A DNA stretch of 64,000 bases from Mesorhizobium sp. B4-1-4 (lineage in GTDB: Bacteria > Pseudomonadota > Alphaproteobacteria > Rhizobiales > Rhizobiaceae). A program made the position numbers and the translations under genes. The stretch covers positions 3,968,001-4,032,000 of the forward strand of contig NZ_CP083950.1 of NCBI RefSeq assembly GCF_006439395.2, written 5' to 3'. Positions 38,121 through 48,300 of the stretch are shown here, in pieces. The stretch's first letter is position 1, and each line of letters begins with the position of its first letter. The notes below the pieces were generated by a model. The model had not been told where the DNA came from and did not search any database. It was given only the letters and a program-made list of their open reading frames with translations.

Positions 38121-38540
38121 TTAGCAGGCTAGTGTACGCAGATGGCCATTGCGGCCATAGCGAAGGATGGGCTCGTCTCGCGTCACCAGAACCATGTCCA
38201 AGGCTCTCGCACTTGCCATCAGTATCCGATCCATGGGATCGCCATGAGGCGGGCCAGGCAAGTTGGAAGACGCAATCAGAATGGCTGGTGAAATAACGCT
38301 GAGCTTTGCTGACATTCGCTCGATGAATCGCTCCACGAAATCAAGTGGCGCCAATGGCAGGTTGAGCCGGCCCTTGGCCACACCGATTCCGATCTCCCAT
38401 GCCGACATCGGGGAGAGATAGAGACGACCGTCATAGGCCGCCTCCGAAATCTCCCGGCTTGCGTGCGGATCAATTTGACTGTCGTTCGCGATAAAGATCA
38501 TCGCGCATGTATCCAGAAGCAGGCTCGGCTCTTCACTCAT
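38121..38540 (-). CDS. PIN-domain ribonuclease toxin (VapC-like)
   Basis: This 139-residue PIN domain has the acidic metal site intact: Asp10 in LLLDTC, Glu49 in AWEIG, Asp101 and Asp104 in GDPMDRI, and Asp122 in TRDEP. VapC toxins cut tRNA or rRNA to arrest translation. Its ATG overlaps the stop of the upstream antitoxin gene by four bases, the standard antitoxin-first layout. It sits unexpectedly between glutamine-synthetase and aldehyde-dehydrogenase genes. Confidence 0.88.
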   Translation of the reverse strand: MSEEPSLLLDTCAMIFIANDSQIDPHASREISEAAYDGRLYLSPMSAWEIGIGVAKGRLNLPLAPLDFVERFIERMSAKLSVISPAILIASSNLPGPPHGDPMDRILMASARALDMVLVTRDEPILRYGRNGHLRTLAC

Positions 38541-38989
38541 TTACGCACCGCGCGTTTGCCATCGCGTGCCTGAGCTTCGCCGCCCAGATAGCCCCGGTCC
38601 CAGGGCTCATCGTCGAAAGGTTTGGTAACATCAAATCCGGCTTCAATTGTTATCAAGCCCTTCATGAAACCAAAACCGGGGTGGCGGTCCGGACGCGCCT
38701 CCTTTGGCGCAGCCGCGCTACCGCTGGGCGGCGTCGAAATGGGCGCTTTGCGAACGCGGCGAAAGACCAGTTTCCCACTGCCTACGTTGACGGATTCGGT
38801 CTCGAACCCGGCTTCAAGCCATTCCCTTGTCATGGGATTGTTGCTCGGATTGTTGCTCCACCATGCAGGGTATTGCTTCGATGCGGGCAGTGGCAGATTG
38901 AGCACTTTCTCGATTTCAGCAAACGACATCGGCACACGATCTACATCTTGGGCAACGAGAAAGTCCTTGAGCGGCGCATATTTCGACAT
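38537..38989 (-). CDS. putative antitoxin with DUF7662-like N-terminal domain
   Basis: This 150-residue protein starts at ATG 38989 behind AGGAGTTTGCA. Its N-terminal part (MSKYAPLKDFLVAQ, then MSFAEIEKVLNLPLPASKQY, then PAWWSNN) matches a domain seen in many rhizobial small proteins. The C-terminal 70 residues are Pro/Ala/charged and end in a basic tail; they could be the toxin-binding region. It is coupled to the PIN-domain gene by a four-base overlap. A CAATG-N5-CATTG inverted repeat just upstream may be its operator. The antitoxin role is inferred from arrangement. Confidence 0.7.
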   Translation of the reverse strand: MSKYAPLKDFLVAQDVDRVPMSFAEIEKVLNLPLPASKQYPAWWSNNPSNNPMTREWLEAGFETESVNVGSGKLVFRRVRKAPISTPPSGSAAAPKEARPDRHPGFGFMKGLITIEAGFDVTKPFDDEPWDRGYLGGEAQARDGKRAVRK

Positions 38990-39000
38990 TGCAAACTCCT

Positions 39001-39015
39001 CAATGCAGCACATTG
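39001..39015. promoter_or_regulatory. possible toxin-antitoxin autoregulatory operator
   Basis: CAATG-CAGCA-CATTG is an inverted repeat with 5-bp arms lying 12 bases before the antitoxin start. Short arms make this tentative. Confidence 0.35.
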
Positions 39016-39080
39016 CAATTTTACAGGTCTCATATGGCCTCAGTCTCACTGCATTGTCAACATTAAAGCTGTATAAAGTT

Positions 39081-40451
39081 TTAATATCGCTCGAACCCTC
39101 TGTGCAGTTCCCAATCTGTAATCCGGCGGTCGTATTCGAACTGTTCCCATTTCGCGGTATGCACGTAGTGTTCGAGCACGTCCTCGCCGAGCGCCTGCTT
39201 CAGCATCTTCGACTTCGCCAGCGTCTCGGTGGCATCGCGCAGGGTTTTCGGGATCTCCGGCAAACGAGATGCCTGATAGGCATCGCCGACGAACGGTTTT
39301 TGCAGCTCCAGTTTCTCATCTATGCCGGCAAGGCCTGACGCGATCAGCGCCGCGAAGGCGAGATAGGGGTTGAGATCGGCGCCGCCGATGCGGCACTCCA
39401 TGCGGATGCCCTTGGTGCCCTCGCCGCACAGGCGGAAGCCGGCGGTGCGGTTGTCCTCGCTCCACATGATCTTAGTCGGAGCGAAGGTGCCGGCCTGGAA
39501 GCGCTTGTAGGAATTGATGTAGGGCGCCAGGAACCAGGTGAACTCCTTGGCATATTTGAGCTGCCCCGCCGCCCATTGCTGGCCGAGCGTCGATAGCGTC
39601 CAGTCGGCCTTTTTATCGAAGAACAGCGGCGTCTTGCCGTCGGCGCTCCATAGCGAATTGTGGATGTGGCTGGAATTGCCGGCGAGCCCGTAATTGTACT
39701 TGGACATGAACGAGATGGCCTTGCCCTCGGACTCGGCGATCTCCTTGGCGCCGTTCTTCAGGATGACGTGGCGGTCGGCCATGTCGAGCGCCTCGGCGTA
39801 GCGCACGTTGATCTCTTCCTGGCCGGGACCCCATTCGCCCTTGGAATTCTCGATCGGAATGCCGGCCGCTTCCATCTCATTGCGAAGCCGGCGCATGACA
39901 CCTTCTTCCTTGGTAGTGATGCCGATCTGGTAGTCGCCGATATAGGGCGAGGCGGTGTCGAGACCCTGCCAGTGCTTCTTGCGGGCGGAATCGTAGGTCT
40001 CGTTGAAAAGGTAGAATTCGAGCTCGGAGGCGAAATAGCCGATATAGCCGCGCTCCGTCAGCCGCTTGACCTGCTTCTTCAGGATCGCGCGCGGCGAATG
40101 CGGCAGGTCGTCATGGGTGTGGTGGTCGAGCACATCGCAGATCACCAGGGCGGTCTTGTCCAGCCATGGAATGCGCCGCAGCGTCGCAAGGTCCGGCTTC
40201 ATGACGAAGTCGCCATAACCCTTCGACCAGCTTGCCGCTTTGTAGCCTGGCACCGGCTCCATATCGATGTCGGCGGCGAGCAGATAATTGCAGCCATGCG
40301 TTTCGTCATACGCGGAATCGACGAAGTACTGCGCCAGGAACCGCTTTCCCGCCAGCCGGCCCTGCATGTCGACGATGCAAGCCAGCACCGTGTCGATCTC
40401 ACCGTTTGAGATCGCTTTCTTCAACTGATCGAACGAGAAATTTCCGGCCAT
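39081..40451 (-). CDS. glutamine synthetase family protein, PuuA-like
   Basis: This 456-residue enzyme belongs to the glutamine-synthetase-like ATP-dependent ligases. Metal- and substrate-site segments include YFASELEFYLF (Glu-x-Glu), GPGQEEINVRY, GNSSHIHNSLW, and the ATP-binding NSYKRFQAGTFAPTK. It is shorter and diverged from GlnA and resembles gamma-glutamylputrescine synthetases, which attach glutamate to amines. With the APC permease and N-formylglutamate-amidohydrolase-like gene in the same operon, a gamma-glutamyl route for an amine or amino acid is likely. The precise amine is unknown. Confidence 0.88.
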   Translation of the reverse strand: MAGNFSFDQLKKAISNGEIDTVLACIVDMQGRLAGKRFLAQYFVDSAYDETHGCNYLLAADIDMEPVPGYKAASWSKGYGDFVMKPDLATLRRIPWLDKTALVICDVLDHHTHDDLPHSPRAILKKQVKRLTERGYIGYFASELEFYLFNETYDSARKKHWQGLDTASPYIGDYQIGITTKEEGVMRRLRNEMEAAGIPIENSKGEWGPGQEEINVRYAEALDMADRHVILKNGAKEIAESEGKAISFMSKYNYGLAGNSSHIHNSLWSADGKTPLFFDKKADWTLSTLGQQWAAGQLKYAKEFTWFLAPYINSYKRFQAGTFAPTKIMWSEDNRTAGFRLCGEGTKGIRMECRIGGADLNPYLAFAALIASGLAGIDEKLELQKPFVGDAYQASRLPEIPKTLRDATETLAKSKMLKQALGEDVLEHYVHTAKWEQFEYDRRITDWELHRGFERY

Positions 40452-40498
40452 TCCTGCGGCACTCCAAATGCTTTTCGCTTGAAGGGATAAACGCAGCC

Positions 40499-40521
40499 AT
40501 GGCCGGCGCGAGGCCGGCCAT
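40499..40521 (-). other. intercistronic palindrome between permease and ligase genes
   Basis: ATGGCCGGC (40499-40507) pairs with GCCGGCCAT (40513-40521) around a 5-base loop. There is no T-run. It probably adjusts relative mRNA stability in the operon. Confidence 0.5.
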
Positions 40522-40538
40522 GAGCTTGAGGCGAAGTG

Positions 40539-42095
40539 TCAGTGGCCGGTCTCGCCGACGGCCATCTCGGCCGCCTTGATCGCCGCCTGGCGTGCCGCGA
40601 TGATGTCTCCGAGCGGCGGACCCTGGAAGCGGTTGCGCTCGAAGGCGAACCAGACGATCGCCGTCAGGATGAAGAAACCGACGGTTATGTAGAGAGCCCA
40701 GTCGTTCGGCGGCTGAATGCCGATGACGAAGATCAGGACCATCGACACGATCGACAGGAAGCCGAACAGCATGAAGACGCCGCGGCCCATGTTCCACGGC
40801 CCCATCTTGTCCCACTTCGGCGTTCCCCAGGCCAGCATGCCAAGCACGATCGGCACGATGAAGGAGAGGAACAGGAAGATAACGGTGCAGGACACCACGA
40901 TCGTGTAGGCCGAGGTGCCGGCGACCGAAACCAGTGTCGAGCCCCAGACGAACAGCACCGACAGGATCGACGCCGTCCAGATCGCCGCCACCGGCGTGCG
41001 GTAGGTCGGGCTGACCTTGGCGAGTGCCCCCGAGCCGGGCAGGCCGCCATCACGCGAGAAGGCGAAGATCATGCGCGAAGCCGAGGTCACGGTGGCGAGG
41101 CCACAGAGCAACTGGGCAACGAACACGACGAGGTAGACGAACTCCTTGACGCCGGGACTGACGCGCTGGTCGAAAGCCCAGAAGAACACGTTCCAGCCCT
41201 GCTTGGCGGCGTCGTCCATATTGGGGATCATCAGTACGAAGGCGACAAGGAAAAGATAGCCGAACAATGCCGACCAGATAACCGACATCACCATGGCGCG
41301 AGGCACGGAACTGGCTGCTTTGATCGTTTCCTCGGAGGTATGCGCCGAGGCATCATAGCCGGTGATCGTATAGATCGGCAGCAAAAGGCCAAGGGCGAAC
41401 ACCCAGGCATTCGACACCGACGGCCACACGCCACCGCCGGCATCGCCGGAATAGTTGTGGAATGTGAACAGCCGGCTGAAATCCCAGTGTTCGGCCGAAA
41501 TCAGGCAGACCACCGCGATCAGGATCGCGCCGAAGAAGATCAGGTAGCCCGAAAAGTCGGTGAGCTTCGCCGTCAGCTTGATGCCCAGATGGTTGATCAG
41601 CGCCTGGGCGCCGGTGATGATGATCAGGAAGATCATCTGGTTGGTCAGCGTGCCCTCGATGCCGAGCGCAGGTCCGAAGGCGCCGACGAAAAACGTCCAG
41701 GTGCCGACATTGATGGCGCCGAGCACGGTGATGAGGCCGAGCAGGTTGAGCCAGGCTGTGACCCAGCCGGTGCCGCGATTGCCGAGGATCGAGCCCCAGT
41801 GATAAAGGCCGCCGGCCGTCGGATAGGCCGAGCTGATCTGTGACATGGCGACCGCGAAGGTCAGCGATATGAAGCAGCCAACCAGCCAGCCGATGCCGAT
41901 GCCGATACCGCCGGCCCCGGACGTGGCCTGCGCCAGCGAGTTGATGCCGCCCGACAGGATGCAGATGATGGAGAAGGAAACGGCGAAATTCGAAAAGCGG
42001 CTGAGCCGCCGCTCCAGTTCCTGGGCGTAGCCCATGTTGTGGAGGACTTTTATGTCCTCCGCCTTGTCAACTTCGGTATAACCCGGTGCTGTCAT
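40539..42095 (-). CDS. APC family amino acid/amine permease
   Basis: This 518-residue transporter starts at ATG 42095 and has about 12 helices. The conserved helix-1 region reads FSIICILSGGINSLAQATSG and a later loop has GYDASAHTSEETIKAASSVP, both typical of GABA and amino acid permeases. It imports an amino acid or amine by proton symport. Eleven bases separate it from the N-formylglutamate amidohydrolase gene upstream. Confidence 0.9.
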   Translation of the reverse strand: MTAPGYTEVDKAEDIKVLHNMGYAQELERRLSRFSNFAVSFSIICILSGGINSLAQATSGAGGIGIGIGWLVGCFISLTFAVAMSQISSAYPTAGGLYHWGSILGNRGTGWVTAWLNLLGLITVLGAINVGTWTFFVGAFGPALGIEGTLTNQMIFLIIITGAQALINHLGIKLTAKLTDFSGYLIFFGAILIAVVCLISAEHWDFSRLFTFHNYSGDAGGGVWPSVSNAWVFALGLLLPIYTITGYDASAHTSEETIKAASSVPRAMVMSVIWSALFGYLFLVAFVLMIPNMDDAAKQGWNVFFWAFDQRVSPGVKEFVYLVVFVAQLLCGLATVTSASRMIFAFSRDGGLPGSGALAKVSPTYRTPVAAIWTASILSVLFVWGSTLVSVAGTSAYTIVVSCTVIFLFLSFIVPIVLGMLAWGTPKWDKMGPWNMGRGVFMLFGFLSIVSMVLIFVIGIQPPNDWALYITVGFFILTAIVWFAFERNRFQGPPLGDIIAARQAAIKAAEMAVGETGH

Positions 42096-42106
42096 CTGAA
42101 GTCCCC

Positions 42107-42931
42107 TTATTCTTGGCTGGCCGATTGAACTGACTTTCCAACTGCACTTGATCGAGAGCCCCTGGCCTCCTCGGGCTCCAGATTCGAAAAAATGCCTGTG
42201 AGCAGATCCGCCCATTTCCGCTGCCCGGTCTCGCCGGAGATTTCATCGTTGCGGATTTCGATCATCGCGCAGGGCAGCCCACGCGAGCGCGCATGCCGTT
42301 CCAGCGTGAAATAGACGCGGTCGGCAGGCGAATAGGGTTCGTTGACGCCGACGGTGACGCCGGCAAGCCGCCGCAGCGCCGATATCAGCGGAGACGCCAG
42401 CCGTCGGTCCTCGTCATGGATGATGCCGATATGCCAGGGTCGGTTGCGGCCCTTGTAGACCGGCGTGAAGGAATGCACGGAAACCAGAAGCGTCTCCTGT
42501 CCGCGCGCCAGCCGGTCTTCGACGATGCGCTCGATGGCACCATGAAAAGGCTGCCAGGACAGGGCGACCCGCGCCGCACGCTGTTTTTCCGACAGGCCGG
42601 TATTGCCCGGTATGGCTGTCGTCTCGCTGACCGGCGGCACAAGGTCCGGCGCGTCGAGCGGCCGGTTGCAGTCGATGACGAGACGCGAAATGCGGGTTTC
42701 AACCAGCGTCGCATCCAGCGCCTGCGCCATGCGCAATGCAACCGGCAACGCGCCGGGATCCCAGGCGATGTGGCGGGACAGGTCCTCGGCGGCGAGGCCG
42801 AGCGTGCCGAATTCGGCGGGCAGGAAGTTGGAAGCGTGATCGCAGGTCAGTACGAAAGGGCTCGATCCGCGGGGATTGGTTACCCCTACGGTATCAGACG
42901 ATGCAAGGCTGGCGGGCCGTGCTTGCTCCAT
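42107..42931 (-). CDS. N-formylglutamate amidohydrolase family protein (second copy)
   Basis: This 274-residue protein is more diverged from HutG than the copy at 2196. Landmarks are TCDHASNFLPAEFGTLGL near the N terminus (the PHSG-equivalent), RLVIDCNRP and VSVHSFTPVYKGRNRPW. The start ATG 42931 is immediately divergent from an RpiR gene. Its position in a gamma-glutamyl ligase/permease operon suggests hydrolysis of an N-acyl or gamma-glutamyl intermediate rather than formylglutamate; that is a guess. Confidence 0.82.
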   Translation of the reverse strand: MEQARPASLASSDTVGVTNPRGSSPFVLTCDHASNFLPAEFGTLGLAAEDLSRHIAWDPGALPVALRMAQALDATLVETRISRLVIDCNRPLDAPDLVPPVSETTAIPGNTGLSEKQRAARVALSWQPFHGAIERIVEDRLARGQETLLVSVHSFTPVYKGRNRPWHIGIIHDEDRRLASPLISALRRLAGVTVGVNEPYSPADRVYFTLERHARSRGLPCAMIEIRNDEISGETGQRKWADLLTGIFSNLEPEEARGSRSSAVGKSVQSASQE

Positions 42932-43055
42932 AGTCTGCCGTCCCCGGGGAGCGCTGTACCGTATGTTACGTATTTTGTCTCATTGCGCCCCTGTGAATGA
43001 TTTCATACAGTTTATCCGGCTTTGTCAAATGCGATCTCATTAGCGAGGCCATTGC

Positions 43056-43895
43056 GTGGGGGAAAAGATGATTTCCAGCATTGCCGAACTGATCGCCGAC
43101 CGCGTCGGCACGATGCCAGCGGGCGAACGGCGCGCCGCCCAGACGCTGATCGCCAGCTATCCGATGATCGGCCTGAAGACGGTCGCCGAATTCTCGGCCG
43201 CCGCCGGCGTCTCCTCGCCGACGATCCTGCGCTTCGTTGCCCGGCTTGGTTTCCAGAACTACCCGGAATTCCAGTCGAGCCTGCAGGACGAACTGGCCGC
43301 GCAACTTCAATCGCCGGCGATACGGACGCTCAACCCGCCCTCGCCCGGCGGCAGCGCCGTATCCCCGATGCTGGAAGCGACGCTCGACAACATGCGCGAG
43401 ACCTTCCGGCACCTCTCCGACAGGCAGCTCGACGATATCGCGGCGCGGCTTGCCGATCGGCGTGGCAAGACCTTCCTGATCGGCGGTCGCTTCACCGACC
43501 CGCTGGCACGCTACATGGCGGCCCACCTCGCCGTCATCCAGCCCGATGTCTTTCACCTTGCCGGACAGGAGAGCATGTGGCGCGACCGGTTGATCGACAT
43601 GGGCAAGCGCGACGTGCTGGTGATCTTCGACATCAGGCGCTACCAGGACAGCCTCGTCCGCTTCGCCGAAAAGGCGCATCAGCGCGGCGTTCAGATTGTG
43701 CTCTTCACCGACCAGTGGCTGTCGCCGATCGCCCGTTTTGCCCGCCACGTCATCGCCGGACGGACGGCGGTGCCTTCCGCATGGGATTCCTCGGCCGCGC
43801 TTTTCGTCGTCGCCGAAACGCTGATCGGCGCCGTCACGAGACAGCTCGAGGCCGACGGCGCCCGGCGCATCCGCGAGATGGAAGGTCTGCGCTAG
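43056..43895 (+). CDS. MurR/RpiR family transcriptional regulator
   Basis: This 279-residue regulator has an N-terminal HTH (GLKTVAEFSAAAGVSSPTIL) and a C-terminal SIS-type domain (GKTFLIGGRFTDPLARYMAA). SIS domains usually bind phosphosugars but in this group also other ligands. Both GTG 43056 (GAGG upstream) and ATG 43068 (GGGGGAAAAG upstream) are credible starts. Divergent orientation from the amidohydrolase-permease-ligase operon with a 124-bp spacer makes it the probable regulator of that operon. Confidence 0.88.
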   Translation: MGEKMISSIAELIADRVGTMPAGERRAAQTLIASYPMIGLKTVAEFSAAAGVSSPTILRFVARLGFQNYPEFQSSLQDELAAQLQSPAIRTLNPPSPGGSAVSPMLEATLDNMRETFRHLSDRQLDDIAARLADRRGKTFLIGGRFTDPLARYMAAHLAVIQPDVFHLAGQESMWRDRLIDMGKRDVLVIFDIRRYQDSLVRFAEKAHQRGVQIVLFTDQWLSPIARFARHVIAGRTAVPSAWDSSAALFVVAETLIGAVTRQLEADGARRIREMEGLR

Positions 43896-43903
43896 CCCGA
43901 TCC

Positions 43904-43930
43904 CGGGAAACCCCGTGAAACGGTTTCCCG
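43904..43930 (+). terminator. hairpin downstream of the RpiR gene
   Basis: CGGGAAACC (43904-43912) pairs with GGTTTCCCG (43922-43930), 9 bp perfect, located nine bases after the stop. There is no T-run, so termination is not certain. Confidence 0.4.
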
Positions 43931-44167
43931 TCTGGAATTGCGCCAAACAAAGGGAAGCGGACCCAGGCGCCGATCCCGGGCAAATCGCAGCCAACCCGAA
44001 GACCGCCCCGCCTTCACGTTACCGAGATTTAATGTGCACGATTGCGTGATAATTGCCATAAACCAGTGATACCGGGATGTGGCTTGGCCGGTTCCGCCGC
44101 CAGCCCGTATCGTCGCCGCGTCCGCTTCCACCGGGAACCGGCCGACATCCTTGCCGCTGGAGTATCG

Positions 44168-45328
44168 ATGCCGAGCCGGAAACAGATTGCCCTTGCATTT
44201 GTTATCGTGGTCGCCGCCGCGGCTGCCTGGGCTCGCTTCTATCCCGGCGCTCCCGAAGTGCTGGCGCGCTGGGGCATCGACTGGGCTTATGGCGCGACAC
44301 CTCCAACAAAGGATGCGGCGGCGGGCGGCTCCCGGCAGGCGGGACGCAGCGGCGCCCGGATCGCCACCATCGTTGCATCGCCGGCCGCCTCGGCGATCAT
44401 CAACGATCGCCTGCAGGCGATCGGCACCGGCCGTGCCAACGCTTCTGTGACCGTCAATCCCTACAGTTCAGGCCGCCTCGCCGAACTGCTGGTGGAATCC
44501 GGCACTCATGTCGACAAAGGACAGATCATCGCGGCGCTCGATTCCGAAACCGAGATCATCGCTCTGGACCGGGCCAAGCTCGCTTTGCAGGATGCCCAGT
44601 CCAAGCTCGATCGCGTCAAGTCGCTGCGCGCCTCCAATGCCGCGACGCCGGTCGCCGTGGCCGATGCCGAAGTGGCACTGGCGAACGCCAAACTGGCGCT
44701 TCAGGACGCGGAGCTCGCGCTACGGCGCCGCTCCGTTCTGGCGCCTATATCGGGCACTGTCGGCATCCTGCCGATCTCGGCCGGCAATTATGTCACCACC
44801 CAGTCGGCGATCGCCACCCTCGACGACCGCTCCTCGATCCTGGTCGATTTCCAGGTGCCTGAGCGCTTCGCCGCCGCCGTCAAGGTTGGTGCGCAATTGA
44901 CGGCGACGCCGATCGCCAATCCGAGCAACGCCTATACCGGCACGGTGTCAGCCATCGACAACCATATCGACGAGAAGAGCCGCACGCTGCTGGTCAAGGC
45001 CAAGATCGGCAATCCGGCCGATTCGCTGCGCGCCGGCATGTCGTTCTCCATCACCATGAAATTCCCCGGCGAAACCTATCCCGCCGTCAGTCCGCTGGCG
45101 ATCCTGTGGGGGTCGGACGGCGCCTATGTCTGGCAGATCGAGGATGGCAAGGCCAAGCGCGTGCCGGTGCGCATCATCCAGCGCAACACCGAGACCGTGC
45201 TGATCGATGCCGAGATCGACAGCGGCGACATGGTGGTCACCGAAGGCACGCAAAGCGTCAGCGAAGGCGGCGAGGTCCGCATCGCCGGCCAGGACCAGCG
45301 CAACGCCAATACCGCCGAAGGCTCATGA
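44168..45328 (+). CDS. RND efflux periplasmic adaptor (HlyD/AcrA type)
   Basis: This 386-residue adaptor starts at ATG 44168 after CTGGAG; upstream in-frame sequence is not coding. It has one N-terminal anchor (ALAFVIVVAAAAAWARF), then lipoyl halves (VTVNPYSSGRLAELLVESG), a helical hairpin near residues 130-180 (LALQDAQSKLDRVKSLRASN) and beta-barrel domains. It links the inner-membrane RND pump to an outer-membrane channel, which is not encoded here. Its stop overlaps the pump gene start by four bases. Confidence 0.92.
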   Translation: MPSRKQIALAFVIVVAAAAAWARFYPGAPEVLARWGIDWAYGATPPTKDAAAGGSRQAGRSGARIATIVASPAASAIINDRLQAIGTGRANASVTVNPYSSGRLAELLVESGTHVDKGQIIAALDSETEIIALDRAKLALQDAQSKLDRVKSLRASNAATPVAVADAEVALANAKLALQDAELALRRRSVLAPISGTVGILPISAGNYVTTQSAIATLDDRSSILVDFQVPERFAAAVKVGAQLTATPIANPSNAYTGTVSAIDNHIDEKSRTLLVKAKIGNPADSLRAGMSFSITMKFPGETYPAVSPLAILWGSDGAYVWQIEDGKAKRVPVRIIQRNTETVLIDAEIDSGDMVVTEGTQSVSEGGEVRIAGQDQRNANTAEGS

Positions 45329-48300
45329 CCGGTACCGTCAACGCCGCCAGCGATACCGGCTTCACCGCCCTGTTCATCCGCAGGCCGGTCATGGCCTTCG
45401 TGCTGAACGTGCTCATCGCGGTTGCCGGCCTCGCCGCCTTCTATGGCGTGGAGGTCCGCGAACTGCCCGACGTCGACCGCGCTGTGGTCACGGTCACGAC
45501 CACCTTCGAAGGGGCGGCCGCCGAAACCGTTGACCGCGAGCTGACCGACACGATCGAGGGTGCGGTCGCCCGCGTCTCCGGCGTCAAGTCGATCTCTTCT
45601 TCCTCCTCCTTTGGCCAGAGCCGCGTCACCATCGAATTCAGCGACGGCATCGACCTTAATGTGGCTGCTTCCGATGTGCGCGATGCCGTCGGCCGCGTCG
45701 CCAACCAGATGCCGGACACCGCCGATCCGCCGCGCATCGTCAAGGCGGACGCCAATTCCGACGCGGTGATGCGGCTTGCGGTGACCTCGGACAGCATGTC
45801 GATCCAGGACATGACAGTGGTGGTTCAGGATCAGATCGAGGATGAGCTAGCCGCCGTGCCCGGCGTCGCCGACGTCCAGGTCTATGGCGGCCGCGACAAG
45901 ATCTTCCGCATCGATGTCGACCAGAACAAGCTCGCCAGTCTTGGCTTCACCGTCGCCGATCTCAGGGCGGCCCTTGCCTCGGTCGCCTTCGATTCGCCGG
46001 CCGGGTCGATCACCACGACCAACCAGGACCTGATCGTCCGTACCACGGCTGATGTGACCACCCCCGAGGAATTCGAAACCATCATCATCGGCGGCACGAC
46101 GCGCATCCGCGATGTCGCCACCGTCACGCTCGGCCCCGATGTCGGCCAGACCACGCTGCGTTCCGACGGCAAGACCGGCATCGGTATCGGCATCATCCGC
46201 CAGGCGGAATCGAACACGTTGGATATTTCGACCGGCGTCCAGGCCGCCATCGCCAAACTGCAGCAGAACCTGCCCAAGGGCATGGCGATCAAGATCACCA
46301 GCGACGACGCCGTGTTCGTCAAGGGCGCGGTGCACGAGGTCGAGATCGCGCTCGGCCTGTCGGTGACAATGGTGCTGATCGTCATCTATGCCTTCCTGCT
46401 CGACTGGCGCGCCACGCTGATCCCGGGCCTGTCGATGCCGGTCGCCATGATCGGCACCATCGCCGCCATCTATCTGGCCGGCTTCTCGGTTAACATCCTG
46501 ACGCTGCTCGCGCTTGTGCTGGCGACGGGCCTTGTCGTCGACGACGCCATCGTCGTCCTGGAAAACATCGTGCGCCGCCGCAACGAAGGCATGGGGCCCC
46601 GCGCCGCTGCCGTGCTTGGTGCGCGGGAGGTGTTCTTCGCCGTCGTCGCCACGACGCTGACGCTGGTCGCCGTCTTCGTGCCGATCTCGTTCCTGCCCGG
46701 CCAGACCGGCGGCCTGTTCCGCGAATTCGGCTTCGTGCTAGCCATGTCGGTGCTTCTGTCCTGCGTGGTGGCGCTGACGCTTTGCCCGATGCTCGCTTCG
46801 CGCATGCTGACCAGCGCATCGCTGCATCATCAAGGCGGCCATGGCATCGGCGCCCGTATCGGCGGCGCGTTGAACGCTGGCTACAAGCGGGCCCTGCACG
46901 CTTGCCTCGATGCGCCCTGGATCGTGATGCTTGTCGCGGTGCTGTTTGCCGGCACCGCCTTCACCCTGTTCGGCACCATCCGCCAGGAACTGACGCCGAC
47001 CGAGGACCGCGCGGCGGTGCTGTTGCGCATCAATGCCCCGCAAGGCGTCAGCCTCGACTACACGACGCAGCAGATGCGGAAGATCGAGAAGCTGATCCAG
47101 CCGATGCGCGATTCCGGCGAGATCCGCTCCACCTTCGAGAACGCCGGTCAGAACGGCTCCTACAACTCCGGCTTCATGGTGATGACGCTGGCGCCATGGA
47201 ACGAGCGCAGCCGCAGCCAGCAGGAAATCATGGCCGAGATCAGCCAGCTGACCAGGCAGGTGCCCAGCGTGCGCATCTTCCCGGTGCAGCCCAACAGCCT
47301 CGGCATCCGCGGGGCCGGCAACGGCCTGCAGTTCGCGCTGGTCGGCAACGACCGCAAGGCGCTCGGCGACGCGGCGATCAGGATCATCGCCGAGATGCAG
47401 AAGGATCCGCGGTTCCAGACGCCGCGCCTGTCCATCGACCCGACGCAGCCGCAGCTTGCCGTCGCCATCGACCGCGAGCGCGCCTCCGATCTCGGCATCG
47501 ACATTACGGGCCTCGCCAATACCTTGCAGGCCATGCTCGACGGCAACGACGTCGTCGACGTCTACATCGCCGACCGCAGCTATGGCGTGAAGCTGGTCTC
47601 GACCACCAACCCGATCAACGATCCGACCGACCTGGAAAATATCTTCCTGAAGACGGCTGACGGCCGCTTCGTGCCGATGTCGACCATCGCCACGCTGACC
47701 GAACGCGCCGTGCCGCCGTCGCTGTCGCGCGAACAGCAGCAGCCGTCGGTGGCCATCACCTCCAACCTCAGCGGCAATTTCGCACTTGGTGATGCGCTGA
47801 CGCGCGCCGAGGAAATCGCCACGCCGCTCTTGCCGCCTGGCAGCCGCATCCTGCCGCTGGCCGAAGCCGCGACGCTGGGCGAGACCAACAGCGCCATGGT
47901 CACCATCTTCGGTTTCGCGCTGGTCATCATCCTTCTGGTGCTGGCCGCCCAGTTCGAAAGCTTCGTCAGCGCGGTCATCATCATGGCCACGGTGCCGCTC
48001 GGCCTCGCCTGCGCCATCTTCGCGCTGCTGCTGTCTGGCACCAGCCTCAACGCCTACAGCCAGATCGGCCTGGTGCTGCTGGTCGGCGTCATGGCCAAGA
48101 ACGGCATCCTGATCGTCGAGTTCGCCAACCAGCTGCGCGATCGCGGGCTCGGCGTGCGCGAGGCGGTCGAGCAGGCCTCGACCATCCGCCTGCGGCCGGT
48201 GATGATGACGATGATCTGCACCGTGCTCGGCGGCGTGCCGCTGGTGCTGGCGGCCGGCGCGGGCGCCGAAGCGCGCGTGGCGCTCGGCTGGGTGATCGTC

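Noticed and set aside
45106-45324. N-terminal extension of the RND pump
   Set aside because: The extension lies inside the adaptor gene and lacks family sequence; ATG 45325 overlaps the adaptor stop in the usual way.
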